Assembly: GCA_964545075.1 (NCBI GenBank)
Contig: CAZJFS010000100.1
Coordinates: forward strand, 1-15,666
DNA: 15,666 nucleotides
Origin: DAOPXV01 sp035352535
GTDB taxonomy: Bacteria > Muiribacteriota > UBA9980
Direction of reading: 5' to 3'
Shown here: positions 5,941 through 12,437 of the stretch, one piece after another
Numbering within the stretch: the stretch's first letter is position 1
Layout of the letters: each line of letters begins with the position of its first letter
The notes under the pieces: model-generated
Told to the model about the DNA's origin: nothing
Seen by the model: only the letters and a program-made list of their open reading frames with translations
The model's database searches: none
Program-made: the position numbers and the translations under genes

Positions 5941-6016
5941 TTGTATGAGCAAATAAGATGCCATTAGTTGAAATCTGCCGTGTTTATGTACCAATAAGAT
6001 AACATGGCGTTTTTTG

Positions 6017-6056
6017 GGGATTGGAAAATCCCACATTCAAAATTGCAATCGTGGGA
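6017..6056 (-). terminator. Possible terminator/alternative hairpins after the leftward unit
   Basis: On the minus strand, TCCCAC (6051-6056) can pair with GTGGGA (6029-6034) across a 16-base loop, directly followed by TTTT, which would make a weak terminator about 115 nt past the stop at 6168. The same C/G-rich arm can instead pair in a tight hairpin, GGGATT-GGAA-AATCCC on the plus strand (6017-6032). The two folds exclude each other. The rest of the 291-bp gap holds nothing I can interpret. Confidence 0.3.
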
Positions 6057-6167
6057 AAACCGAACAAATACATGCCTCAAATGCTTTTATAATCAAACAT
6101 AATGATAAAAACATTAAAATAAAATTATTATAACGAAATCGGAAAAATAATTAGGGACTTTTGATAT

Positions 6168-7535
6168 TTAAAGTTTCAGGTCATATCCTTTCAGCGGAAA
6201 CCCGGGGCTGTCAAATCCATACATGTCATCGTCGCATATGCTTCTGAATTTTCCTCCGTCGTCGGTCATATCGGGACCGACGCTGTAAATATTAACTTCT
6301 CCGGTCGTGCCGACCGAATATTTTAAAGGCGTTCCGGCGAAAATATCGGTGCATATACCGGGGAATTTTTTCAGGCAGTCAAGCTTTGAAAGCTCATCGA
6401 TATTAGACGGAGCCTTCGCACCTGCGCGGTTTTGTTTTTGTATGGCGGCTCTTAAAACAACTGCGTTTACTACAAGTTTGGATATGACGTGTTTTTGGAT
6501 CAGAAATTTCAAGTTTTGACAAGTACACGCAAGCGCTACTGGATTGATATCTGAAGTTATAACCGCCTTTACTGAAATATGCGTCGCTACTTGCAATTTG
6601 AAAAAATGGTCTAATTTTAATTTCATTTCTTTATAAGACAAATTTTTGCATGCGATCATATCGTCAAAGAACTTTTCGCGTTGCTTGCCGGCGTCGCCGT
6701 AGTAAAGATTCATAAGATCGAATTCAAGGTTAGTGCCCACCCACCAAACTTTGCCTTCCGATTTCAACTCGGCGAATTGTTCCTTTATGGATTTCTTGGC
6801 GAATAATTTTTCTTCCTCGCCCAGCGAAAATATATCGTCATAAAGCAAACTGTATTTTTCAAGCTTGCTCGCAAGCTCGGCGAATTGTTCCCGGGAAAGA
6901 GGCGTTTTTGAATTCATGAGTTTGAGAGCCGATCTGTAAGCCATTTCTTTAATATCGGCGGCAATAAAGAAGCCTTCGGAAATGTTTTTTTCGCCATTAT
7001 TTCCTTTTTGCGCGATAAGCGAAAGTGAAAGAAGCGAATTGACGGCGGATAGCGCCCTGGCATTATCGCCTTTTTCAATTTTATAGTTCGCGTATGCGCT
7101 AAGAGCGCAAGCGGTTTCACATTCGGCAAAGTAACTGAATTTTTCGGAAAAAAGTATTCTGTTTTGAAGAAGAAACGCGCTGAGCGTTGAATTTGAATCG
7201 ACGTCAAGATAACTTAAAAGAGAGTTCTCGATCGTGGATAAATTCGACTCGATATTTTTAAGGTCGAAATATTTTTTTAATTTCTCGTCTTTAATGAAGT
7301 ATCTGTTGGAGTTTTTATATAAACCGATCAAATCTATTATTTTTGCAGCGGTATTCGCCTCATCTACGCTCCTTTTAATTATTTTAGGAGGGTCCGGCGA
7401 ACTGTTTGAATCGTTTATTATGAGCAATATCGCATAAACTAAAACGCCGGCAAATATGCAAAAACAAACTGCCGTCATGATAAAGAATATCTTTTTTACC
7501 GCTCCGCCGCGGTCGCATCTGTTATGACTTTTCAT
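6168..7535 (-). CDS. Membrane-anchored extracytoplasmic protein of unknown function
   Basis: A 455-residue protein I do not recognise as a whole. Residues 14-40 form a single hydrophobic segment after a basic start (K-K-I-F-F-I), so it is probably anchored by its N terminus with the bulk in the periplasm. The body (about 50-370) is Ala/Leu/Lys-rich and looks helical. The C terminus changes character: 'P-S-N-I-D-E-L' (376-382), 'D-I-F-A-G-T-P-L-K-Y' (397-406), then 'I-Y-S-V-G-P-D-M-T-D-D-G-G' (416-428). This resembles the tail of type II pseudopilin-like and DUF1559-type proteins ('DPFsGkPL.Y...YSvGpDg.DdGG'). No clear RBS precedes ATG 7535. The upstream gene ends 34 bp away, so translation may be coupled, or the start may lie a little further in. 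Both genes probably share the promoter at 8870-8898. Confidence 0.72.
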   Translation of the reverse strand: MKSHNRCDRGGAVKKIFFIMTAVCFCIFAGVLVYAILLIINDSNSSPDPPKIIKRSVDEANTAAKIIDLIGLYKNSNRYFIKDEKLKKYFDLKNIESNLSTIENSLLSYLDVDSNSTLSAFLLQNRILFSEKFSYFAECETACALSAYANYKIEKGDNARALSAVNSLLSLSLIAQKGNNGEKNISEGFFIAADIKEMAYRSALKLMNSKTPLSREQFAELASKLEKYSLLYDDIFSLGEEEKLFAKKSIKEQFAELKSEGKVWWVGTNLEFDLMNLYYGDAGKQREKFFDDMIACKNLSYKEMKLKLDHFFKLQVATHISVKAVITSDINPVALACTCQNLKFLIQKHVISKLVVNAVVLRAAIQKQNRAGAKAPSNIDELSKLDCLKKFPGICTDIFAGTPLKYSVGTTGEVNIYSVGPDMTDDGGKFRSICDDDMYGFDSPGFPLKGYDLKL

Positions 7536-7569
7536 ATAGACAACTATTTAAATCAATCGGTGGTCAGAG

Positions 7570-8790
7570 TTATTTTTCCAATAAATTTTCGAATTCCTCT
7601 TTAGCGCATCGGAAAGTTTTGGAATTTGGAAGTTCCCTGTCAATGAATTGAAATCCCTTTTCCTTTATTAAATTCGCTATCATATTATCCCGGCCTGAAA
7701 TTTGGCAGCGCCGGTTGATTTCCTTAAGATAGGCGTCGCTATAAAAACCTTCGTAAAATTGCAAGGCGTAATGCGCGAAAAGCGGTTTGTAGAATACAAG
7801 CCCGTCGAATGCATCCGCGTAATTTGCCGCGATGTAATTTGAATGATAATCAAAAGCGTCATTTCCGAATGGGGAACCTTTTAAATCGAATCCGGTCTGT
7901 TTATATTCATTTAATTTAAACGCCATATCCCATTTTCCATTTTGGATTAAAATAGAGCCCGGATAGTAAGCCCTGGCCTGATGATAAAGAACATTGAACA
8001 CATTATCCCGGCCGTAATATTGCTTTAGCCAGCAGCATGTATTGTCGCCAAATTGAACTTCATTCGGATATTTTATCATTGCGGATTGATCGTAATTGAT
8101 GCATTTTACCATTCCGAGAGCGTGCCTTGTGTTCATAATTACAAGATATTTGTTTTTCTTGTTTTTATCGCTTGCAATGTTTTTATCGATCTCATCGATT
8201 TTCTGGATTATTATCCGCGCCATTGCCTGATCTCTATATGTTACATCGCGGCTATTCATAATCCGCTCATAATCATCTTTGGTTTGAAGCGATTGCCAAT
8301 CCCAGCTTATATCGCTAAGATAAGCCCATATTTTGTTATTCGCATCGAGTTTCGAGTTTGTTTTCCACAATTGAAGCCAGAAAAGAATAATGTTTTTATT
8401 TGGCCATCCCATCGGGTGAAAAGTGTTGTCGCGATTTATTTCTATCAGGCACTTGTCGCATAAAACGGTTGAGTTTAAAAATTCATCCATTTTATGCTGC
8501 CTTGAGCTGGAACCTATTTCGGTAAAAATCGCCCTGACGTTTTTAATGAATTTAGGATGATTGATTGCCTTCTCTAAAAATTCGTACTGCGTCATTTCAG
8601 GATGCCAGCTTTCGCAGAAAACGATTATTTTATGATCGTCAAATAAGTTCACGAAATATTCAACCGGGTCTACATTCTTGCTTTTTAAAAATTTTATATG
8701 ATTGTCCGTTCCCGCTTCTTGCGCGCAAACGTTAAAAGCAAACGCTAACAGCAAAACCGGAATAAATAAAAAAACTATTTTTCTTATCAT
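7570..8790 (-). CDS. Secreted protein resembling the EreA/ChaN-like superfamily
   Basis: A 406-residue protein with a clear signal peptide (about 1-23, cleavage expected after V-C-A). The mature part begins like erythromycin-esterase/ChaN/TIKI-type domains: 'K-I-I-V-F-C-E60-S-W-H63-P-E' recalls the 'GE.tH' motif, 'A-I-F-T-E91-I' the acidic strand that follows, D160 in 'L-S-D-I-S-W-D-W' a later acidic position, and 'Y-L-V-I-M-N-T-R-H223' the later histidine motif. This pattern is my reading of spaced residues, not a full-length match; the remaining half is unfamiliar and rich in Tyr and Trp. If right, the protein is a periplasmic hydrolase or metal-binding protein. GGAG nine bases upstream supports the start. 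It is the first gene of a leftward unit with an excellent promoter. Secretion is sure, family moderate, substrate unknown. Confidence 0.7.
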   Translation of the reverse strand: MIRKIVFLFIPVLLLAFAFNVCAQEAGTDNHIKFLKSKNVDPVEYFVNLFDDHKIIVFCESWHPEMTQYEFLEKAINHPKFIKNVRAIFTEIGSSSRQHKMDEFLNSTVLCDKCLIEINRDNTFHPMGWPNKNIILFWLQLWKTNSKLDANNKIWAYLSDISWDWQSLQTKDDYERIMNSRDVTYRDQAMARIIIQKIDEIDKNIASDKNKKNKYLVIMNTRHALGMVKCINYDQSAMIKYPNEVQFGDNTCCWLKQYYGRDNVFNVLYHQARAYYPGSILIQNGKWDMAFKLNEYKQTGFDLKGSPFGNDAFDYHSNYIAANYADAFDGLVFYKPLFAHYALQFYEGFYSDAYLKEINRRCQISGRDNMIANLIKEKGFQFIDRELPNSKTFRCAKEEFENLLEK

Positions 8791-9125
8791 GTGAACGATC
8801 TCCGAATAATAATTAACATAGGCTTTTATAACTTCGGCGTTAGTTGAACGGTTGAATTAATTTTTGTTGATTATATCTGAAATACATATTCCTGTCAATT
8901 TATTTATCCGACGGTTTCGGGATGGCGTAACATGCGCTGTAAGCCATTAAAGCCTCCTGCAACGGCCGGCAAAATTTAAATATGAAAAATTTCCTGTTTA
9001 TGTTGTATAATTAAAGTATGAGAAAAAACATAACGGCCGTCAATTTGTTTAAAGCGGAAGAAAATAATGAGCGCTTTTTTAAAAGGCAAACGAATTGTTT
9101 TAAAATAAAATAAAGCGGGGGGAAA
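8791..9125. other. Gene-free divergent region
   Basis: These 335 bp separate the leftward secreted-protein unit from the rightward SUMF1-like gene. The left part holds the consensus promoter. The right part holds a lone TATAAT (9006-9011) without a recognisable -35 box, then a 31-codon open frame (9018-9113) whose ATG coincides with the expected start of transcription. I regard the small frame as unsupported. No hairpin or riboswitch-like structure is apparent. Confidence 0.5.
8870..8898 (-). promoter_or_regulatory. Perfect-consensus sigma70 promoter of the leftward unit
   Basis: On the minus strand, TTGACA (8893-8898) is separated by exactly 17 bp from TATAAT (8870-8875), both boxes at full consensus. 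Transcription would start near 8863, giving a leader of about 70 nt before ATG 8790. It implies strong, possibly constitutive or repressor-controlled expression of the secreted protein and its neighbour. Confidence 0.85.
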
Positions 9126-9947
9126 ATGAAAAAAATATTAATAACGCTTCTTTTAATGCTTGTATTTGCGGCGCCGGCATTCGCGGCCGAGACATTCGAG
9201 AACCTGCTGATCGATCTCGGCGGCGGAATTATGCTCGAAATGGTTAAGATACCTGCGGGCACCCTGCAGATGGGCGGGGATGATAACGATCCGAACAAAG
9301 ATCCGAACGGCTTCGATGATAACAGGGCTTCGCAGGGCCCGATCCATGCCGTAACGATATCGAAAAATTTTTACATGGGTAAATACGAGCTGACCCAGGG
9401 ACAGTGGACGAAGATAATGGGCAGCAATCCAAGCCATTTTAAAAACGGCGATAATTACCCGGTTGAAAGCGTATCGTGGAATGATATATGCGGCAAAGGC
9501 GCTTTCCTGGAAAAAATAAATTCCTTAACCGGAAGAGCTTTCAGGCTTCCGACCGACGCGGAATGGGAATATGCATGCCGCGCGGGAACGAAGACCACTT
9601 TTTATTTTGGCGACGATCCTTCACATAAATTGATTGGAAATTATGCGTGGTATCGCGATAATTCAGATAAAAAAACGCATCCGGCCGGGCTGAAATCGCC
9701 AAACGCTTTTGGTTTATATGATATGTCAGGTAACGTTCGTGAATGGTGCGGCGATTATTATGGAAAGTATGCAGATCGGGCGGTAACGGATCCATCCGGG
9801 CCCACCACCGGTACTCTCCGCATCTTTCGGGGCGGCGGCTGGTGCGATCCGGCCTGGGGCTGCCGTTCGGCTTACCGCGACCCGGGCGCTCCGTCAGATC
9901 GCGGCGTTCATATTGGTTTTAGACTTGCCCTTCACTCGGATAAATAA
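9126..9947 (+). CDS. Secreted SUMF1/FGE-like domain protein
   Basis: A 273-residue protein with a signal peptide (1-20, cleavage after A-P-A-F-A) followed by one FGE-sulfatase (SUMF1) domain. Typical landmarks are in order: 'M-V-K-I-P-A-G-T-L-Q-M-G' (39-50), 'Y-E-L-T-Q-G-Q-W' (87-94), 'P-V-E-S-V-S-W' (112-118), 'F-R-L-P-T-D-A-E-W-E-Y-A' (139-150), 'G-L-Y-D-M-S-G-N-V-R-E-W' (196-207), 'F-R-G-G-G-W' (234-239) and 'G-F-R-L-A' (264-268). True formylglycine-generating enzymes have a catalytic C-x4-C pair; here C240 and C246 are C-x5-C with the first Cys one residue early, so sulfatase activation is doubtful. Many relatives are non-catalytic or have other roles. A GGGGGG-type RBS (9117-9122) sets the start. 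No sulfatase gene is nearby. Function beyond an exported SUMF1-fold protein is unknown. Confidence 0.9.
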   Translation: MKKILITLLLMLVFAAPAFAAETFENLLIDLGGGIMLEMVKIPAGTLQMGGDDNDPNKDPNGFDDNRASQGPIHAVTISKNFYMGKYELTQGQWTKIMGSNPSHFKNGDNYPVESVSWNDICGKGAFLEKINSLTGRAFRLPTDAEWEYACRAGTKTTFYFGDDPSHKLIGNYAWYRDNSDKKTHPAGLKSPNAFGLYDMSGNVREWCGDYYGKYADRAVTDPSGPTTGTLRIFRGGGWCDPAWGCRSAYRDPGAPSDRGVHIGFRLALHSDK

Positions 9948-9978
9948 AATCAAATAAACAAAATTTTAAGCGATTGCG

Positions 9979-10003
9979 GCCGCCTTTAGTGACAGCGGCT
10001 TTT
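9979..10003 (+). terminator. Weak hairpin after the SUMF1-like gene
   Basis: GCCGC (9979-9983) pairs with GCGGC (9995-9999) across an 11-base loop, followed by TTTT (10000-10003). The stem is short but GC-only and sits 30 bp past the stop. It may partly terminate before the DUF1232 gene, whose RBS begins directly after it. Confidence 0.35.
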
Positions 10004-10016
10004 AAAGGACTTGTGA

Positions 10017-10397
10017 ATGCTCTCGTTGCAACGGATAAATGAAAAAGCCAAAAAATTAAAATTCGAGTTGCAGGCGATCTGTTATGCTTATTATCACCCG
10101 CGGGTCGGTATTTTGCCGAAACTTATAATTATAGTCGCATTGGGTTACGCGCTCAGCCCGATAGATCTGATACCTGATTTTATACCGGTCATAGGGCTTT
10201 TGGACGATATAATAATCGTTCCGGCTTTAATAGCTCTATCGTTGAAGCTGATTCCCGAAGAAGTGATGAGGGAATGCCGCCAAAGGGCTGAAGAAGAACC
10301 GGTCGATTTTAAAAAAAATTGGATTGCCGCAATTATTATCGTTATTATCTGGATTTTGTTATTATATTTTTTGATGCATTATGCCATGGGATTTTAA
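10017..10397 (+). CDS. DUF1232 (YkvA-type) membrane protein
   Basis: A 126-residue protein with the DUF1232 signature: 'P-K-L-I-I-I-V-A-L-G-Y-A-L-S-P-I-D-L-I-P-D-F-I-P-V' is the family hallmark, continued by 'G-L-L-D-D-I-I-I-V-P-A-L-I-A-L-S-L-K-L-I-P'. A second hydrophobic segment near the C terminus (about 101-122, Ile-rich) suggests an additional anchor. The N-terminal 35 residues are basic and probably cytoplasmic. AAAGGA (10004-10009), seven bases before the ATG, supports the start. Members are small inner-membrane proteins without an established activity. Its TAA (10395-10397) directly abuts the stop codon of the convergent TetR gene, with no intervening base and so no room for a separate terminator. 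Confidence 0.9.
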   Translation: MLSLQRINEKAKKLKFELQAICYAYYHPRVGILPKLIIIVALGYALSPIDLIPDFIPVIGLLDDIIIVPALIALSLKLIPEEVMRECRQRAEEEPVDFKKNWIAAIIIVIIWILLLYFLMHYAMGF

Positions 10398-11033
10398 TTA
10401 CGCCGGCCAGGCCATTTCAGCTTTAGCTTTTTCAGTCAGAAGCCCGTTTAAAAAAATATCGGTAAGCAGTTTGACGCAGTTTTCGTATGACAGTTCTTTC
10501 ATCTGACGCTTAAACGGGCCTTCCTTGAACATGGCGAACGCGAATATCGATAATATTGCGCAGACCGCCGTTCCTTTGTGGTTGCGGCCGCGAAACATTC
10601 CGTTTTTAGAATATTTTTCGAAAAGCTTCGCGAGGTCGCTTAAGCTTTTCGAAAATTCGTTGTAAAAAAAGTCGCTCAGTTTGGCCGTGCTGGTCGCCTC
10701 GTTGAAAAAAAGCATTAAAAGCTTGAAATCGCCGGAGATGAATTTGAGAGCATGCCGGCATATTTCTTCAAAAGCTTTCGCTTCCGATATCTTTCCTTTG
10801 CTTTCAACAAACGACTCGATCGGCATATGGTCTATATGCATGAATATTTCCTTTAAAATTTCAGCCTTGTTTTTAAAGTAAAAATAAATGGTTCCCGTTG
10901 AAACGCCGGCTTTTGTTCCAATCTCCCTTATCGTAGCGCTCGGATAGCCTTTTTTCGAGAAAATTTCAATAGCGGCTTTCAAAACGGCGTCTTTCTTATT
11001 TGGCTGTTCAACTTTAATCATGCCGCGCACCAT
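10398..11033 (-). CDS. TetR/AcrR-family repressor of the RND operon
   Basis: A 211-residue TetR regulator. The N-terminal helix-turn-helix spans about 33-54 (A-T-I-R-E-I-G-T-K-A-G-V-S-T-G-T-I-Y-F-Y-F), preceded by the usual 'K-A-A-I-E-I-F-S-K-K-G-Y' helix; the helical remainder is the divergent ligand-binding domain. The open frame extends upstream to 11192, but I place the start at ATG 11031-11033: AGAGG lies seven bases upstream, the domain begins soon after, and the promoter and an operator lie inside the longer frame. It is divergent from the adaptor/pump operon. The shared motif GAACAAGCGTTC occurs at its own transcription start and just downstream of the pump promoter, so it very probably represses both. 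The inducing ligand is presumably a pump substrate (inference). Confidence 0.92.
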   Translation of the reverse strand: MVRGMIKVEQPNKKDAVLKAAIEIFSKKGYPSATIREIGTKAGVSTGTIYFYFKNKAEILKEIFMHIDHMPIESFVESKGKISEAKAFEEICRHALKFISGDFKLLMLFFNEATSTAKLSDFFYNEFSKSLSDLAKLFEKYSKNGMFRGRNHKGTAVCAILSIFAFAMFKEGPFKRQMKELSYENCVKLLTDIFLNGLLTEKAKAEMAWPA

Positions 11034-11057
11034 AAAAATACCTCTTTTCTGTTTTTC

Positions 11058-11069
11058 GAACAAGCGTTC
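11058..11069. promoter_or_regulatory. TetR operator OA (GAACAAGCGTTC)
   Basis: The 12-mer GAACAAGCGTTC, with GAAC/GTTC half-sites around AAGC, lies at the transcription start of the repressor gene. It is identical to the copy at 11369-11380, over 300 bp away. Confidence 0.75.
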
Positions 11070-11076
11070 TTGAAAA

Positions 11077-11105
11077 ATATTAACATTAAAAAAATTAAAA
11101 GTCAA
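11077..11105 (-). promoter_or_regulatory. Promoter of the TetR-type repressor gene
   Basis: On the minus strand, TTGACT (11100-11105) is followed after 17 bp by TAATAT (11077-11082). The expected start near 11070 falls at the edge of the operator at 11058-11069, consistent with autorepression. Confidence 0.6.
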
Positions 11106-11233
11106 CTTCAATTTTCCGGAAATTAATCGTTGCTTATAACTACTCGTCATTAAATACGGGCTTTTTAGCCCGAAGCATCGCGAATAATTCAAGTCGCAAA
11201 TAAAGCGCGAATTTTAATTTTAAGATTTAAAAT

Positions 11234-11245
11234 GAACAATTATTC
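11234..11245. promoter_or_regulatory. Possible weak TetR operator
   Basis: GAACAATTATTC matches 9 of 12 bases of the repeated operator and lies in a small inverted repeat (ATGAA-N6-TTCAT). It is not at a recognisable promoter. Chance is plausible in this AT-rich stretch. Confidence 0.3.
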
Positions 11246-11307
11246 ATTTGTTGCGAAAATATTTTTTTATAAAACGGCTTAATTATAATGCTTTTAACCG
11301 ATAAATA

Positions 11308-11319
11308 AAACAACCGTTC
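11308..11319. promoter_or_regulatory. TetR operator OB, upstream of the pump promoter
   Basis: AAACAACCGTTC matches the exact operator at 10 of 12 positions and ends nine bases before the -35 box of the adaptor promoter. Its start-to-start distance to OC is 61 bp, close to six helical turns, which would suit a bridged repressor pair across the promoter. Confidence 0.5.
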
Positions 11320-11328
11320 GAAATTAAC

Positions 11329-11357
11329 TTGACATTTACGGATGTATTTGATAGAAT
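11329..11357 (+). promoter_or_regulatory. Promoter of the RND efflux operon
   Basis: Perfect TTGACA (11329-11334), 17 bp, TAGAAT (11352-11357). The expected start near 11364 is followed directly by operator OC. The leader is about 60 nt. This is a strong promoter that would need repression, as expected for an efflux operon. Confidence 0.85.
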
Positions 11358-11368
11358 GCCGGCATATA

Positions 11369-11380
11369 GAACAAGCGTTC
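11369..11380. promoter_or_regulatory. TetR operator OC, downstream of the pump promoter
   Basis: An exact second copy of GAACAAGCGTTC, placed just after the predicted transcription start of the adaptor gene, where a bound repressor would block promoter clearance. Confidence 0.75.
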
Positions 11381-11424
11381 AAAATAAGCTTTCAATAATG
11401 AAATGATAAAAAGGAGTACCAACC

Positions 11425-12276
11425 ATGAAAAAAGGCCTCATATCGATCACGGCGGCCCTGATCCTGACTTTTTTTGCCGGCGTGGTTTACGCCGATAGTA
11501 ACGAAGTTATAATTTTCGGAACGACGATGCCGTTTAAAAAGGTCATCATATCGACGAAAATTCCGGGCACCATCGATTTCGCTCCAGAGATAGAAGGCAC
11601 GCAGGTAAAAAGCGGCGAAGTGATAATCATTCTAAATAAGAAGGATTTCGAGCTTACCGCGAACGTATTAAGAAAACAGGTGAAATTATCGGAGATATCG
11701 ACCGCTCACGCCGAGGTTGAAAGCAAGAGAATGGTCGATCTTTTCACCAGCAACGCGACCTCGGCCCAGGCCAAGGATAACGCGGTATTCGCTAAAGATA
11801 CGGCTTACGCGTCATTAGAACTGACGAAATCAAATTTGAGCATCGCCGAAAAAGCTCTCGAAGACACGGTGATCAGAGCGCCATTTGACGGCATGGTATC
11901 TAAAAAATACCTGGAGATCGGCGAATATGTCGATAAAGGGAAACCGGTAATTGAAATTGTAAATATCGATACTATAAAAGCTCATTTTAAAGTTCCTGAA
12001 AAATTTATCGGCAAAGTAAAGGTCGGCGACAAAATAAAAGTATCGCTCGAACATTGCTCCGACAGGATATTTTCCGGCGAAGTATATACCATTAACCCTA
12101 TGGGCGACAGCGTCAATCATTCGTTTGAAATTATCGTCACGATAAAAAATTTAGATCAAGCCATAAAGGCCGGTATGTTCATTAAAGGCCTCTTAACGCT
12201 TAACATCGACCCGAAAATAAATGTGAAAGCGATAAGCCAGAATATCAGCGAAGACAAAAAGAAATCGAGCAATTAA
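11425..12276 (+). CDS. RND efflux periplasmic adaptor (HlyD/MFP family)
   Basis: A 283-residue membrane-fusion protein that would link the inner-membrane pump to an outer-membrane channel. A signal peptide (1-23, cleavage after V-V-Y-A) is followed by the first lipoyl half-motif (about 30-75, 'V-K-S-G-E-V-I-I-I-L'), a helical hairpin (about 76-147), the second lipoyl half ('T-V-I-R-A-P-F-D-G-M-V-S' 148-159, 'G-E-Y-V-D-K-G-K-P-V' 166-175) and a beta-barrel (about 186-260). It ends soon after the barrel with a Lys/Ser-rich tail, so the membrane-proximal domain of classical 350-400-residue adaptors is absent or minimal. There is no lipobox Cys, so it is probably soluble. AAGGAG lies eight bases before the start. 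It is the first gene of the TetR-controlled operon. Confidence 0.93.
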   Translation: MKKGLISITAALILTFFAGVVYADSNEVIIFGTTMPFKKVIISTKIPGTIDFAPEIEGTQVKSGEVIIILNKKDFELTANVLRKQVKLSEISTAHAEVESKRMVDLFTSNATSAQAKDNAVFAKDTAYASLELTKSNLSIAEKALEDTVIRAPFDGMVSKKYLEIGEYVDKGKPVIEIVNIDTIKAHFKVPEKFIGKVKVGDKIKVSLEHCSDRIFSGEVYTINPMGDSVNHSFEIIVTIKNLDQAIKAGMFIKGLLTLNIDPKINVKAISQNISEDKKKSSN

Positions 12277-12337
12277 TAAAGCAATTCAACCTTTACACTT
12301 TTGAAAATGAATTAAAAATACCGCTAATTGTTATTTC

Positions 12338-12383
12338 GAGCATAAAATGAAATCTTGATCGTGAAAAATTTCATTTTATGCTC
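12338..12383. repeat. Perfect 16-bp inverted repeat between adaptor and pump genes
   Basis: GAGCATAAAATGAAAT (12338-12353) is exactly inverted at 12368-12383, with a 14-base loop. A smaller perfect hairpin, CGTTC-GTTA-GAACG (12384-12397), follows directly. No T-run follows either, so it is not an ordinary terminator. In the adaptor-pump mRNA it would form a long stem that could protect the upstream message or reduce read-through. Confidence 0.85.
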
Positions 12384-12437
12384 CGTTCGTTAGAACGACG
12401 TGTAAATAACGCATTCCAAAATGAGGGGATTTAAAAA

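Larger units (their letters stand above)
11034..11424. other. Divergent TetR/RND control region
   Basis: These 391 bp contain no gene. They hold the two opposed promoters, the exact and approximate operators, and a perfect hairpin CGGGCT-TTTT-AGCCCG (11157-11172) between them. That hairpin lacks a following T-run, so it is not a terminator by itself. The right end contains the adaptor RBS, AAGGAG (11411-11416). Confidence 0.6.

Noticed and set aside
8053..8463. 136-codon plus-strand frame within the secreted-protein gene
   Set aside because: Opposite strand of a gene with signal peptide, RBS and consensus promoter; the hydrophobic composition arises from the AT-rich complement.
11157..11172. 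CGGGCT-TTTT-AGCCCG hairpin as a terminator
   Set aside because: No T-run follows on either strand and it lies between divergent promoters, where no terminator is needed.
10398..11192. TetR gene as the full 264-residue open frame
   Set aside because: The upstream 53 codons overlap the promoter and operator, and a good RBS precedes ATG 11031-11033, where TetR proteins normally begin.
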